A stretch of 64,000 nucleotides of DNA from Diphasiastrum complanatum (taxonomy: Eukaryota; Streptophyta; Lycopodiopsida; Lycopodiales; Lycopodiaceae). Below the pieces are notes generated by a model. The model saw nothing but the letters and a program-made list of their open reading frames with translations, ran no database searches and had not been told where the DNA came from. The number at the start of each line of letters is the position of its first letter. Within the stretch, counting starts at the first letter, position 1. Shown here piece after piece: positions 44,724 through 55,461 of this stretch. The translations under genes were made by a program, and so were the position numbers. The stretch covers positions 54,157,942 to 54,221,941 of the forward strand of contig CM055098.1 of assembly GCA_029204225.1 (NCBI GenBank), written 5' to 3'.

Positions 44724-45883
44724 GATTCTAATGTTTCTTCAACTTTTAGGTTCTGTCCTAAAGCACTTAGCACTCACTTTTCTCTCAACAAATGATAGAT
44801 AAAGAGATCTATGAAGATTTAGGACCCTAAAACACTTCTATCTTGAACCTAGATGGTTTCCAAGCATAGAAAGGAAGATTGAAACACATGCAACACTTTG
44901 CACACACTAAGAATGGATTACAAAATCAAACCAACCTGAACACACTCTTGCTTAAGCTCTCAAACTTTCCAGCAAGTGACCAAATCAAGTTATGGTGTGA
45001 AGAGTTACTTGCATTCTTAGAAAATACCCAAAACTAGGATGCCAAGATTACCTAGTAATGAACAGACTTGATCAACATATGATCAACACACTAAGATATT
45101 GATTCAACCTGTAAAACCACATGTAAACCACACTTCTAAAAGTTTATAAACTCCAGCAAGTGATAAATACAAGATTTAGAGGTGAATGAATGAGCACACT
45201 TAGTGAATCACAAGACTAGCTTCACTATCTTGTCAAATCTTGGTGTTTAGATGTAGATCTAAGATCACTTCACATGAGAATGTTCCTCAACCTGTTAAGA
45301 ACCTGAATACACACTTGCATAATGGTTAACACCTTCCAGCAAATGCTCCAATCAAATTACATAAGGAGAGTTACTTACATGCTCAACAAAGTACACCAAA
45401 ATTTATGCCAAAATTGATGACAATCTTTACAATATGCTCTTCACAATGGAGCTTACAATATGTTCACCCAAAAAAGGGGATCTTTCATCCAAATGGGAGC
45501 TTTGCTCAGCCTTTAGGAGAATTACAACTCACTCAAAAGAGCATTTGTCATCCACTTAAGGAGAAGTTTCATCCACTTAAGGAGAGTGTTCATCCAAGAA
45601 TGGAGATTGTCAACAATAGGATTGAAAAGAACATTGTTAGTATTGAATATGCACAAGCCTCACAATCACAAATGATTAGGTGTTATGATCTGATCCAAAA
45701 TAGTTTCTTTTCAGCCTCTGATCTTCAATAGACCTGAAATATGCTTTTGATCCACAAGTTCAACTCACAAAACAAAGGTTAGTAAGATTTGATCAACAAA
45801 GCAATGCAAAATCATGCTAGAACTTGATCAAACATCCAAATATCACCAAAAATGGAATACTTACTGTAAATAGAAGCCAACCA
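44724..45883 (-). other. W leader (5' untranslated) region with three loose repeats, left unit
   Basis: About 1.16 kb between the LTR and the ORF start. Three degenerate repeats of about 175 bp begin near 44935, 45110 and 45290, each with AACCTG..., TCCAGCAA(G/A)TG and, in two, GAGTTACTT. A plus-strand 108-codon frame (45405-45731) with HPLKEKFHPLKESVHPRME comes from a 27-bp direct repeat and is probably not translated. Packaging or leader function is inference. Confidence 0.6.
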
Positions 45884-45895
45884 GCTCTGATACCA
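45884..45895 (-). other. Primer binding site of W, left unit
   Basis: Plus strand GCTCTGATACCA, so minus strand TGGTATCAGAGC, complementary to the 3' end of initiator Met-tRNA and touching the LTR with no spacer. This is typical of Ty1/copia. Confidence 0.97.
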
Positions 45896-46542
45896 TGTGA
45901 AAAATACAGATCCTAAGTGGATCTAAACTCCAAGATCATTGGCTTGAATGCTTGCACTCCAAACTACATAAGCTAGGAATTGGCAACACATTCTATGCTA
46001 CCTAGAATGCAAAGAACTTGATCAAAAAGCATTTATCACAAATGGAAACTTCCATAAACATCAAGTGCGGCCCAAAATAGCATTATACAGTCCATAATAC
46101 ATCAGCCTACCACTTTTGGAAAGCACCTAAGATCATACACACAAAGCTTGAACTCAATCACTACACAATGCCAACAATGGAAGGAGAACCCAATAGAAAA
46201 ATCTCTCATTAAGCAAATGAATACAATGGATCTGCTCCAACCTGTTTCTCCACGGCCTACCTGCTATATATAGCTGAGAGAGATGACTCTCTCTCCTCTC
46301 TCTAGACCCTCCTTACCTAAAATATGCCCTATATAGGTAAAATTGGCATATATGTCCAAAATACATGAAAATGGACTCATTTCGAAGGTCTTGAAGTTTG
46401 ACACTTCTTCATACTGAAAAAATACACTTACTAAAAATATCTAGACCTGTTTCACACGTGTGAAAAGTCAGATCCTAAACTATGTGCCATTTTTAGCAAT
46501 TTTGGCCTAAAACTAGACAAGGAAATGTTGACAATTTTCACA
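45896..46542 (-). repeat. W LTR, central shared copy
   Basis: 647 bp; serves as 5' LTR of the left unit and 3' LTR of the right unit. TATA-like CTATATATAG at 46264-46273. No target duplication flanks it, as expected for an internal LTR made by recombination. Confidence 0.95.
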
Positions 46543-46555
46543 CTCCCTCTTCAAC

Positions 46556-49500
46556 TTAACTTGCTAGTTTTACAACACTACTTTGTTCCAACTTAAGAAT
46601 GATCTCCATCATCAGAATAGATCTCTTCTCAAGGATCCTAATATGTACAAAATAGGACACAACATAATTGATATAGATAATAGTGTCCATATAGGATGCT
46701 TCACTATTTCTTACATCAATTTTACATAGAATCATAAAAATGGTACATGTAAAAGAACATAGAATCTCAATTAATGAATTCCTCCATGTATCCATCTCTG
46801 GTTTCTCTGTAAAATAGCAGCAAACAAGTTGTAAATGAAAGTGATCAACAAGTGTTTGCATGCCTCCTCCACATTTCACTATACATATAGTGAATGCAAC
46901 ATGTATCTCCATGAATGAACTTCCATCACCACCTTGCCTTTGTAGATCTTCAATCCATGAAAGCCTTTGAGTGAATGAATGCCAAAAAGATGTGTTCCCT
47001 ACTCCATTTGAATGACCAAAACCTGAACTTGAAATACTTGAAGTACCTCCACAAGATTTGCACACAACGCTTGATCCTACAATGTCAACAAGTTGCCAAT
47101 TTGCCAACACTAGAATACTAGATCTTGAACTTTGTTCAAAAGAAAACATATTGACCACTTCAATACCTTTCAAGATCTGAATGAATTCATGTACTTGATC
47201 ATACAAACCAGCAATGATAACTATTCCATCTCCAAGATCCAAAGGATGCAAAACTATGAAACTAGTTTTATTGAAATTTGACAATTTCAACACATTGACA
47301 TAACAATGTTCATACATGAGATTAGGCAAGTGAGGTAGAGTAAGAAGACACTTCCTTGCAGCTCCAAAGACCTTACTTGAACCTTCAAGAACCTGTAAAA
47401 ACAGATCCAAAATGCCTTGACCATTTGTCTCTTCTTTGATGCTTTTCACTAGCTTCGAATTGCCACTTGTCTCTTGGTGTTGATGAAGCAATCCAAGATC
47501 AACCTCTTGATCTTCCAATAAGACATCAAAGATCTTGCATATGTGAACATCTTCAGATCTGAAACTCTGAAGATACTCCCTCTCAAACACATGATTAAGA
47601 TCCCACAAGATCTCATCAATGCTCAAATTTGACCCTTCACTATAGTTAGTGAAAACAATGCCACCATCATAAACCAAAAGATAGATTCCAACATTTCCAT
47701 TTAACATGAAGTAGAGTAGGTGAAGATGAGTATCAAACCTAATCAAAACAGCCCTCTTGAGTTCATAACAAACCTCAATAAGCTCACCAATGATATCTCC
47801 CTTGCCTTGAAGAAGTTGCCACTTGAGTTGCTCCATGTAGTCTTCTTCAACCAACCTTTTGCCATCTTGACCATGAATGAACAATCCACCACAATCATAG
47901 AATGCTTTGAGTTGATGAAGAGATGTTAGATCCATGCTTTGGATCTTCCCAAGAACCACTCTTCCATTGCCCTTTCCTTCACAAGACTCCCTCTTAATGC
48001 TAGCACCACAAAAGTTAGAAACCTCCCTCTTGATAGTTGCACCATAAGAAGTAGAAGACTCTTGAATATTAGAAGCCAAGAAAAGAATCCTTAGTACCTT
48101 CAACATAAGAGTGATTGAAGTACTCTCTCTTTTCAAACATGAACTTCTACTCAATGATTTAGGTAATGAGTCATATGATAATGATTCTTCCTCACTATCG
48201 TTCATAAAAACATCATTCAAAGTACATCCTACTTTGAACACTTCACATACTTCTCTTCCTTTTGACTTGTGATCTCCCTCACCAAGTCTCATGATAGAAA
48301 CCTTTGATCTACTCTTTTTATGAAGAAATGTGACACCACTTGTTGCACAAATGACTTTATCACAAAAAGATGTAAAAGAACCATTTCCTTCAAGCATGCT
48401 CAAAGCACCATCATCTTTTCCCACATGATTACATACATCAATATGAAAAGAATTAGAAGAACAACCATCTTCTTGCAAAGAATGACACTTAGCATCTCCA
48501 TCTTTTTCCATATGAACAAACAAGTCATTAGCAACAATCACTTCCAAAGAAGAATCTTCATCAACTCCATTGATGAAGTTAGCTCCTTCCTTACCTTTTC
48601 CATTTTTGCACTTGCCATCTAGCACCATTGAAGAACCAACAAGCCTTGGAAGTCCATGAGTAGAAGAGTACAAACATGATGCTAATTTAGCTCCACATGA
48701 CTCCATATGACTAGTAGGTAACACTAGTGCATCTTCAAGATCCAATGGATCCAAAAAATTGACCATAGATTCACCAAAGCTTGCCAAGTTGGCACAACAA
48801 TTATCATCTCCAAGAAGTACATTAGATCTCAACCTAGATCTAGCATTTTGTTTCTTATGGCATTCATTTGCAAAATGTCCTTTTATCCCACAATAAAAGC
48901 ACTTGAACTTTGACTTATTGTTCTTAGTAGAAGAGGAAGAGGAAGAGTGATCATCATGATCAAAGTTACCACCTTTGGACCATTTCCCTTTGCCTTTACC
49001 TTTGCCCTTGAATTTGCCTTTTGTGAAGAAAGCCTCTTCACCTCCACCTTGCAAGGATGCACCATCAAGCTTTGATTGCAACCTATGTTCTTCAGCCAAT
49101 AAGATTTCTTGCAAGTCAACCACACTTGGCAAGACTCTTTGAATGGCAAAACTTTGCACAAGGTTAGCATGTTCATTTAGCAAACCATTCAACATAACTT
49201 GAACTATTTCACCATCTTTTATGTTCTCATCAATGCATGCTAAATCATCACTTAGGGACTTAACTCTCAAGATAAATGCATGAGCACTTTCACCCTCTCT
49301 TTGCCTACTAGAAAATATTTGTCTCCTTAGGGTCAATACCCTAGATGTGGACTTTGATTCAAAGAGCTTCTTTAAGGCATTCCATGCCTCACTTGCACTT
49401 TGACACTTTCCAACTTCCTTGAGAAGTTCATTTGTAACATTCATTTTAATGATATGAAGAGCCCTTTTGGCCTTCTTATCAAACCTTTGTTGCTCTTGAA

Positions 49501-49654
49501 GTGGAAGTGTGAGAGGTCTCTCTTCAATTTCTGCAACTATGTCCATGAGTTCATTCAACTCAAGTAAGGACTCCATCCTCACTTTCCAAGTAGAGTAGTT
49601 TGATGAACTCAACCTTTCACTAGACTCTAGCATGATCCCACCATTGGAAGCCAT
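46556..49654 (-). CDS. Gag with long unrecognised C-terminal extension (W, right unit)
   Basis: 1032 residues, otherwise the same protein as in the left unit. Differences seen: an extra Leu-Pro near residue 51 (6-bp duplication GGAAGT-type, plus-strand near 49502), Ala for Thr in the KVFGAxRKCLL segment, and Phe for Ser in the NKTSxIVLH segment. A few further substitutions are silent. Both copies are fully open over more than 3 kb, so either both are very young or the frame is under selection. Domains are as in the left unit, with the CCHC knuckle shifted by two residues. Confidence 0.9.
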   Translation of the reverse strand: MASNGGIMLESSERLSSSNYSTWKVRMESLLELNELMDIVAEIEERPLTLPLQEQQRFDKKAKRALHIIKMNVTNELLKEVGKCQSASEAWNALKKLFESKSTSRVLTLRRQIFSSRQREGESAHAFILRVKSLSDDLACIDENIKDGEIVQVMLNGLLNEHANLVQSFAIQRVLPSVVDLQEILLAEEHRLQSKLDGASLQGGGEEAFFTKGKFKGKGKGKGKWSKGGNFDHDDHSSSSSSTKNNKSKFKCFYCGIKGHFANECHKKQNARSRLRSNVLLGDDNCCANLASFGESMVNFLDPLDLEDALVLPTSHMESCGAKLASCLYSSTHGLPRLVGSSMVLDGKCKNGKGKEGANFINGVDEDSSLEVIVANDLFVHMEKDGDAKCHSLQEDGCSSNSFHIDVCNHVGKDDGALSMLEGNGSFTSFCDKVICATSGVTFLHKKSRSKVSIMRLGEGDHKSKGREVCEVFKVGCTLNDVFMNDSEEESLSYDSLPKSLSRSSCLKRESTSITLMLKVLRILFLASNIQESSTSYGATIKREVSNFCGASIKRESCEGKGNGRVVLGKIQSMDLTSLHQLKAFYDCGGLFIHGQDGKRLVEEDYMEQLKWQLLQGKGDIIGELIEVCYELKRAVLIRFDTHLHLLYFMLNGNVGIYLLVYDGGIVFTNYSEGSNLSIDEILWDLNHVFEREYLQSFRSEDVHICKIFDVLLEDQEVDLGLLHQHQETSGNSKLVKSIKEETNGQGILDLFLQVLEGSSKVFGAARKCLLTLPHLPNLMYEHCYVNVLKLSNFNKTSFIVLHPLDLGDGIVIIAGLYDQVHEFIQILKGIEVVNMFSFEQSSRSSILVLANWQLVDIVGSSVVCKSCGGTSSISSSGFGHSNGVGNTSFWHSFTQRLSWIEDLQRQGGDGSSFMEIHVAFTICIVKCGGGMQTLVDHFHLQLVCCYFTEKPEMDTWRNSLIEILCSFTCTIFMILCKIDVRNSEASYMDTIIYINYVVSYFVHIRILEKRSILMMEIILKLEQSSVVKLAS

Positions 49655-50814
49655 GATTCTAATGTTTCTTCAACTTTTAGGTTCTGTCCTAAAGCACTTA
49701 GCACTCACTTTTCTCTCAACAAATGATAGATAAAGAGATCTATGAAGATTTAGGACCCTAAAACACTTCTATCTTGAACCTAGATGGTTTCCAAGCATAG
49801 AAAGGAAGATTGAAACACATGCAACACTTTGCACACACTAAGAATGGATTACAAAATCAAACCAACCTGAACACACTCTTGCTTAAGCTCTCAAACTTTC
49901 CAGCAAGTGACCAAATCAAGTTATGGTGTGAAGAGTTACTTGCATTCTTAGAAAATACCCAAAACTAGGATGCCAAGATTACCTAGTAATGAACAGACTT
50001 GATCAACATATGATCAACACACTAAGATATTGATTCAACCTGTAAAACCACATGTAAACCACACTTCTAAAAGTTTATAAACTCCAGCAAGTGATAAATA
50101 CAAGATTTAGAGGTGAATGAATGAGCACACTTAGTGAATCACAAGACTAGCTTCACTATCTTGTCAAATCTTGGTGTTTAGATGTAGATCTAAGATCACT
50201 TCACATGAGAATGTTCCTCAACCTGTTAAGAACCTGAATACACACTTGCATAATGGTTAACACCTTCCAGCAAATGCTCCAATCAAATTACATAAGGAGA
50301 GTTACTTACATGCTCAACAAAGTACACCAAAATTTATGCCAAAATTGATGACAATCTTTACAATATGCTCTTCACAATGGAGCTTACAATATGTTCACCC
50401 AAAAAAGGGGATCTTTCATCCAAATGGGAGCTTTGCTCAGCCTTTAGGAGAATTACAACTCACTCAAAAGAGCATTTGTCATCCACTTAAGGAGAAGTTT
50501 CATCCACTTAAGGAGAGTGTTCATCCAAGAATGGAGATTGTCAACAATAGGATTGAAAAGAACATTGTTAGTATTGAATATGCACAAGCCTCACAATCAC
50601 AAATGATTAGGTGTTATGATCTGATCCAAAATAGTTTCTTTTCAGCCTCTGATCTTCAATAGACCTGAAATATGCTTTTGATCCACAAGTTCAACTCACA
50701 AAACAAAGGTTAGTAAGATTTGATCAACAAAGCAATGCAAAATCATGCTAGAACTTGATCAAACATCCAAATATCACCAAAAATGGAATACTTACTGTAA
50801 ATAGAAGCCAACCA
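49655..50814 (-). other. W leader region, right unit
   Basis: Same structure as 44724-45883: three degenerate repeats and the antisense HP-rich frame (50336-50662). Confidence 0.6.
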
Positions 50815-50826
50815 GCTCTGATACCA
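50815..50826 (-). other. Primer binding site of W, right unit
   Basis: GCTCTGATACCA on the plus strand, adjoining the 5' LTR at 50827. This is the site used by a transcript starting in the outer 5' LTR. Confidence 0.97.
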
Positions 50827-51473
50827 TGTGAAAAATACAGATCCTAAGTGGATCTAAACTCCAAGATCATTGGCTTGAATGCTTGCACTCCAAACTACAT
50901 AAGCTAGGAATTGGCAACACATTCTATGCTACCTAGAATGCAAAGAACTTGATCAAAAAGCATTTATCACAAATGGAAACTTCCATAAACATCAAGTGCG
51001 GCCCAAAATAGCATTATACAGTCCATAATACATCAGCCTACCACTTTTGGAAAGCACCTAAGATCATACACACAAAGCTTGAACTCAATCACTACACAAT
51101 GCCAACAATGGAAGGAGAACCCAATAGAAAAATCTCTCATTAAGCAAATGAATACAATGGATCTGCTCCAACCTGTTTCTCCACGGCCTACCTGCTATAT
51201 ATAGCTGAGAGAGATGACTCTCTCTCCTCTCTCTAGACCCTCCTTACCTAAAATATGCCCTATATAGGTAAAATTGGCATATATGTCCAAAATACATGAA
51301 AATGGACTCATTTCGAAGGTCTTGAAGTTTGACACTTCTTCATACTGAAAAAATACACTTACTAAAAATATCTAGACCTGTTTCACACGTGTGAAAAGTC
51401 AGATCCTAAACTATGTGCCATTTTTAGCAATTTTGGCCTAAAACTAGACAAGGAAATGTTGACAATTTTCACA
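50827..51473 (-). repeat. W LTR, 5' outer copy (promoter for the composite)
   Basis: 647 bp. TATA-like CTATATATAG at 51195-51204, so transcription would run leftward from roughly 51170. CACGTG palindrome at 51381-51396. It is followed by the right GATAC target copy at 51474-51478. Confidence 0.95.
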
Positions 51474-51478
51474 GATAC

Positions 51479-52427
51479 AACTACCTAAGTCTTTTTGGGG
51501 AGAAGCTCTCATGTGTGCTAACTTCTTATGTAATAGAGTTCCATGTAGCACTATAAATGGTAAAACATTTGCCTTATCTCAAAAACTTTAAGGTTCAGAA
51601 CTACATACAAAGACAACATCAAACAAACAAGGAGGATCCATCATCCATGAAGGGGATCATGGTAGGTTATGGCAATGCAAGCAAAGGTTACAAAATTTAC
51701 ATTCCCTCTTCTCAAAAAATTGTCATTTCTAGAGATGTCGATGAGACTAGAATGCATAAGCTTGAAGATGATTCACCTAACCACTCTATTGGAAGAGAGG
51801 TAGTCGAGATCAAAGAGGAGCTTGATCATGAGGAGGAGCTAGAACCAAGAACACCAAATCCACAAGGTCAAGGATGTAGCCATCAAGGCTCACATACAAG
51901 GACAAGGGTAAGCAAGCCGAGGGAAGTACTTCTTCTTATGCTTTCATCACATCTTTTGAAGAGCCTTCAAATGTTAGTGAAGCTTTAGAATCAAAGGAGT
52001 GGTTTCAAGCTATGTGTGAAGAGTACAATGCATTGATGGAGAATAATACTTGGATGCTTGTTGATCTACCTTTTGGATAGGAATGTAATTGGATGTAAGT
52101 GAGTTTTTAAGCTCAAGTTGAATCAATATGGGAGTGTTTCAAAGCACAAGGCAAGGCTTGTAGCCAAGAAGTATGCTCAATCAAAGGGCATAGATTATGA
52201 TGAGACCTTTGCATCCGTGGCAAAGATGGTCACTGTAAGACTAGTCATTGCTCTTGCTTTTCAATTTGATTGGTTATTGTTTCAAATGGATGTGTCAAAT
52301 GCTTTTTTGAATGGTCATTTGGAAGAGGACATATTCATGAAGGAGCCCGAGGGCTTCATCAAGCAAGTTATGGAAAACAAGGTGTGCGATCTCAAGAGGT
52401 GCTTGTATGGTTTGAAACAAGAACAAC
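51479..52427 (+). pseudogene. Ty1/copia integrase end and RT start
   Basis: Starts within integrase (LPKSFWGEALMCANFLCNRV), continues through a shifted frame with KGIMVGYGNASKGYKIY and SRDVDETRMHKLED, the variable linker, then EEPSNVSEALESKEWFQAM and RT ([44 protein letters not shown]). In-frame stops occur near 52078-52100. RT is cut just after YGLKQ at about 52427 by unrelated repeat-rich DNA. Its upstream half is absent: the W insertion lies between this and the Y2 LTR stub. Confidence 0.9.
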
Positions 52428-53080
52428 AACAAAATGCGCGATTTTCGACACAAGGTTCTGACGGATTCAAAAAAATTCATAATCCGTTGGAATTCGACAT
52501 AATAATATGTCGGAATTCGACACACACACAAAAAAATGCTGGAAAAAAAAAATTTGCCAGAATTTTTTTTTTATGGACGTCGGATTCTGACGGCCAATAA
52601 AAATGTCGGAATCCGACACCCCATTTCAAAGACTACAACTTCTTAAATGGATGACGTCACCTGTCCGTGCATAAAAAAAGAAGAAGCATAAAGCGGACGT
52701 CAGATTCCGACAGATAATACAGATGTTGGAAGCCGACGTCCGTGACCGAATTCTCAAAGTCGCATCATTTTTCTAGGGCTTTCTTATTTTTTATTCTTGC
52801 AGGAGACTGTTGGAGATCGGCTTTTGGCGCTTCTTCTCAACTCTATCGATTCCATTTGTCTCATTCCAAGTACGATTCTTTTGTTTTGTTATGTTCAACT
52901 AAGATTTCTTTCGTTGTAACTTTTTATTGTACACTATCTTCCTTCTATTGTATATTTTGTGTAGTTAAACACAAATATGTGTCTTAGTGAGTTATGATCA
53001 TGAGCAAATGAGAGAGGAAGAGAAGGATGTGTGTGGGAGACAGAGAGAGCAAAAAAATATAGATAGAAGAGTTTGATTTA
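52428..53080 (+). mobile_element. CACTA-like fragment with GTCGGAATCCGAC subterminal repeats
   Basis: Dense copies of TCGGAATTCGACA, GTCGGATTCTGAC, GTCGGAATCCGAC and GTCAGATTCCGAC in both orientations lie between about 52440 and 52745. A stretch with intron/exon-like composition follows (CTTGCAGGAGACTG). This is typical of CACTA subterminal arrays, and the segment interrupts copia RT. No clean CACTA terminus was seen, so the class is inferred. Confidence 0.5.
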
Positions 53081-53083
53081 ATA

Positions 53084-54007
53084 TTATGTTCTAGGGTCTT
53101 CACCTCTTATGCTTGAAGATGAGAAACTTGACATCATGAGTGAATCTTCATGAGAGCTCTCCTCTTCCTCTTGGCCTAGGTTTTCTTGACTTTGATGTTG
53201 CTTCTTCTTGAAGCACTTCAAGGCATAGTGCCCCATCTTGCCACAAAAGTAGCATTTGATCTTTGACTTATCCTTCTTTGGCTTGTTTGAGCTTGGACTT
53301 GAAGATCCTTCTTGATCTTCAGCTTTGACTTGATTCTTCTTGAATGCAGCACCCTTGCCTTTGAATTTGCTCTTGCTCTTGGTGAAAGGAGCCTTGTCAT
53401 CTCCATCATTGAGGGAAAACTTCTCCATCCTTTACTTGATGTGAGTTCTCCTACTCTCCTCGGCCATGAGGACTCCTTGGAGATCTTCAAGTGAGGGCAA
53501 CTTTCCCATAATTGCATATCCTTGCACTAGTTAGCAAAATCCACACTCAAACTGTCCAAGATTAGTTGAACAAGTTCACTTTCCTTAAAGGAATCTCCTA
53601 TGTAAGCAAGCTCCTTGTTTAAGTCCTTAACTCTCAACACATATGAATGTCCACTCTCTCTTTTAGCTTGAAAACATTGAAGGATTTGATTTTTCAAGGG
53701 ATAGCAACCTTGAAGTATTCTTGGATTCATATATCTTTTGAAGAGTTTCCCATGCTTCTTGAGTCGACGTGCAGGCACCTACCTTCTTAAGAAGCTCATT
53801 AGCTACATTCATTTTTATACAATGGAGAGCAACCTTGCACCTCCTTTTGTATTTTGTAGCTTCTTGAGGGTGAATGGGCTCATCCTCTTCACCATTCACT
53901 GTATCCATTAGATCTTGTAAAATAAGAATTGATTCCATTCTTAGCTTCCAAATTGAATAATTAGAAGCATTCAATCTATCATGTGAGTCCAAAAGATATG
54001 CATTCAT
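53084..54007 (-). pseudogene. Copia Gag of element Z2, frameshifted
   Basis: Starts at 54007 (MNAYLLDSHDRLNASNYSIW), with KCKVALHCIKMNVANELL-type core, a frameshift near 53700-53780 (SGHSYVLRVKDLNKELAYI continues) and another near 53510. It then has a Lys-rich stretch and an intact CCHC knuckle CYFCGKMGHYALKC and ends at 53084. Related to the Gags of Y2 and W. Protease and everything downstream are missing. Confidence 0.9.
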
Positions 54008-54800
54008 TAAGCCATCTATCTTTAAACAAGATCTTGATCACAAGAATAGATGCAAAATAGAAATGATTGAAAGACTAGCTATCCCACTACCTAGGGACTT
54101 GAGAAAGCTGTAAACTTGAACTCTCAATAAGATCCTACCTGATCTTAAGCCAAATCAAATCTATGAATGTCAACAAGAATGGAGACTAGCTTGAATTTGA
54201 ATAAAAAATGGATCTAGAATTGCCTCCTCCTTGATCTCGACTTCACAAGCATATAAGATTCACCTAACCTGAACCAAAAGGAATCATATGCACATAAATG
54301 CCTCTTCAAATCATTCCTACAAGATCAGGTTGAATCATCATGCAATAATCAATCCAAACTATCTCACAAATCAAGCAAAAATTGAACACAATCTTGACTA
54401 GAATTGCATTCCTTGATGAACATTTATCAAAGTCTTTGGGCTGACCCCAAAATTGAATTTCTAAGACCTCAATAAGTCTAAAAACGACCTATTACAGTAC
54501 CAAAGATAAGAATCTACCTTCCTTTTTATTGATTGAAAACTATTCCTTGTGATAGACTCCACAAATCGAGTAGCATCAATATGATGAAAGTGCAAAATAC
54601 TTGCTATTTTGATCCAATTGACCACAACTTGAATTTTGAAGCTAAAAAACCTGTAAATCAAAAACCATTAGATCCCTCTTCACTCAAATTGATCAAGAAT
54701 TGAAGGTACTACTCATACATTATGTCTAGATAGCAATCAATGCCTGAATTGCATCAAAATCTATGATTTTGGCATGAAGTGAAGCTCATTTCTTGGAATG
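54008..54800 (-). other. Leader region of element Z2
   Basis: Between Gag and primer site. It holds AACCTG/CTACCTG phrases recurring at irregular spacing, like the leader repeats of W. No gene seen. Confidence 0.5.
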
Positions 54801-55433
54801 GCTCTGATACCATGATAAAAATACAGCAAAATAATCCCATTTGGTCCTAGAAATGATGGATAAAGCACCTACTTAAGATCCAAACAAGATCTAGAAGCTA
54901 GACTACCAATCAATGCATTGATTCCTAGCTTATCTTGGCTTGAACTCCATGAATTAGCTCCAAAACTCTTCACGCATGTGAAAGTATGGCCTGTAGCTGC
55001 CTGTGTATTGTACCTGCAACTCCAAACTCATTCAATCATCACAAAAAATCCTATGCCAATAGCATTCATCAATCAAATCATAGACTCAAACTAGTCAAGA
55101 AGGAAAATCTCGATTTTGCTCATAATTGGATGGAAATCCCATCACATATTTATATATGTAGAGCTCAGATCTGAGCATATTAGGGCTTCTATGTATTCAT
55201 CATAACCTAACCCTAACATCTAACCTAAAGATCCTCTTTATCCACCTTATTTAGGGTCAATGCCTCGAGATCCAAAAACAATGAGAAAAATGCTATTTTT
55301 AGCTCCTACTTTTTCTCTACCCTATCTATGCACTCTTTGGACATATCCCAAAGGTACCATTCCAAATCTAGGTTAATGATCTGACTTAGAATAAGGTATC
55401 CTATGCTTTTGGCATGTGTGACATCCCACAACA
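54801..55433 (-). mobile_element. Primer site and 5' LTR of element Z2
   Basis: GCTCTGATACCA (54801-54812) is the initiator Met-tRNA primer site. The LTR runs 54813-55433 (plus strand TGATAAAAATACAGC ... CCCACAACA), about 621 bp, and matches the plus-strand Z1 LTR at 27054-27676. The outer boundary is inferred from that alignment. The adjoining plus-strand DNA belongs to another copia fragment. Confidence 0.75.
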
Positions 55434-55461
55434 TGGCCTCAAAGTCATCTACAAGTGGTAA

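Larger units (their letters stand above)
40971..51473 (-). mobile_element. Composite LTR retrotransposon W: LTR-internal-LTR-internal-LTR
   Basis: Three LTRs of exactly 647 bp (40971-41617, 45896-46542, 50827-51473) alternate with internal regions of 4278 and 4284 bp. On the minus strand each LTR starts TGTGAAAATTG and ends TATTTTTCACA. Outer flanks carry GATAC on both sides (40966-40970, 51474-51478), a 5-bp target duplication. By eye the LTRs are identical or nearly so, and the internal regions differ by a few substitutions and one 6-bp unit. Each internal region has an initiator-Met primer site, a polypurine tract and a single Gag-containing ORF but no pol, so the family is non-autonomous and copia-derived. 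The triple-LTR form most simply arose by unequal crossing-over between LTRs. Confidence 0.95.
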
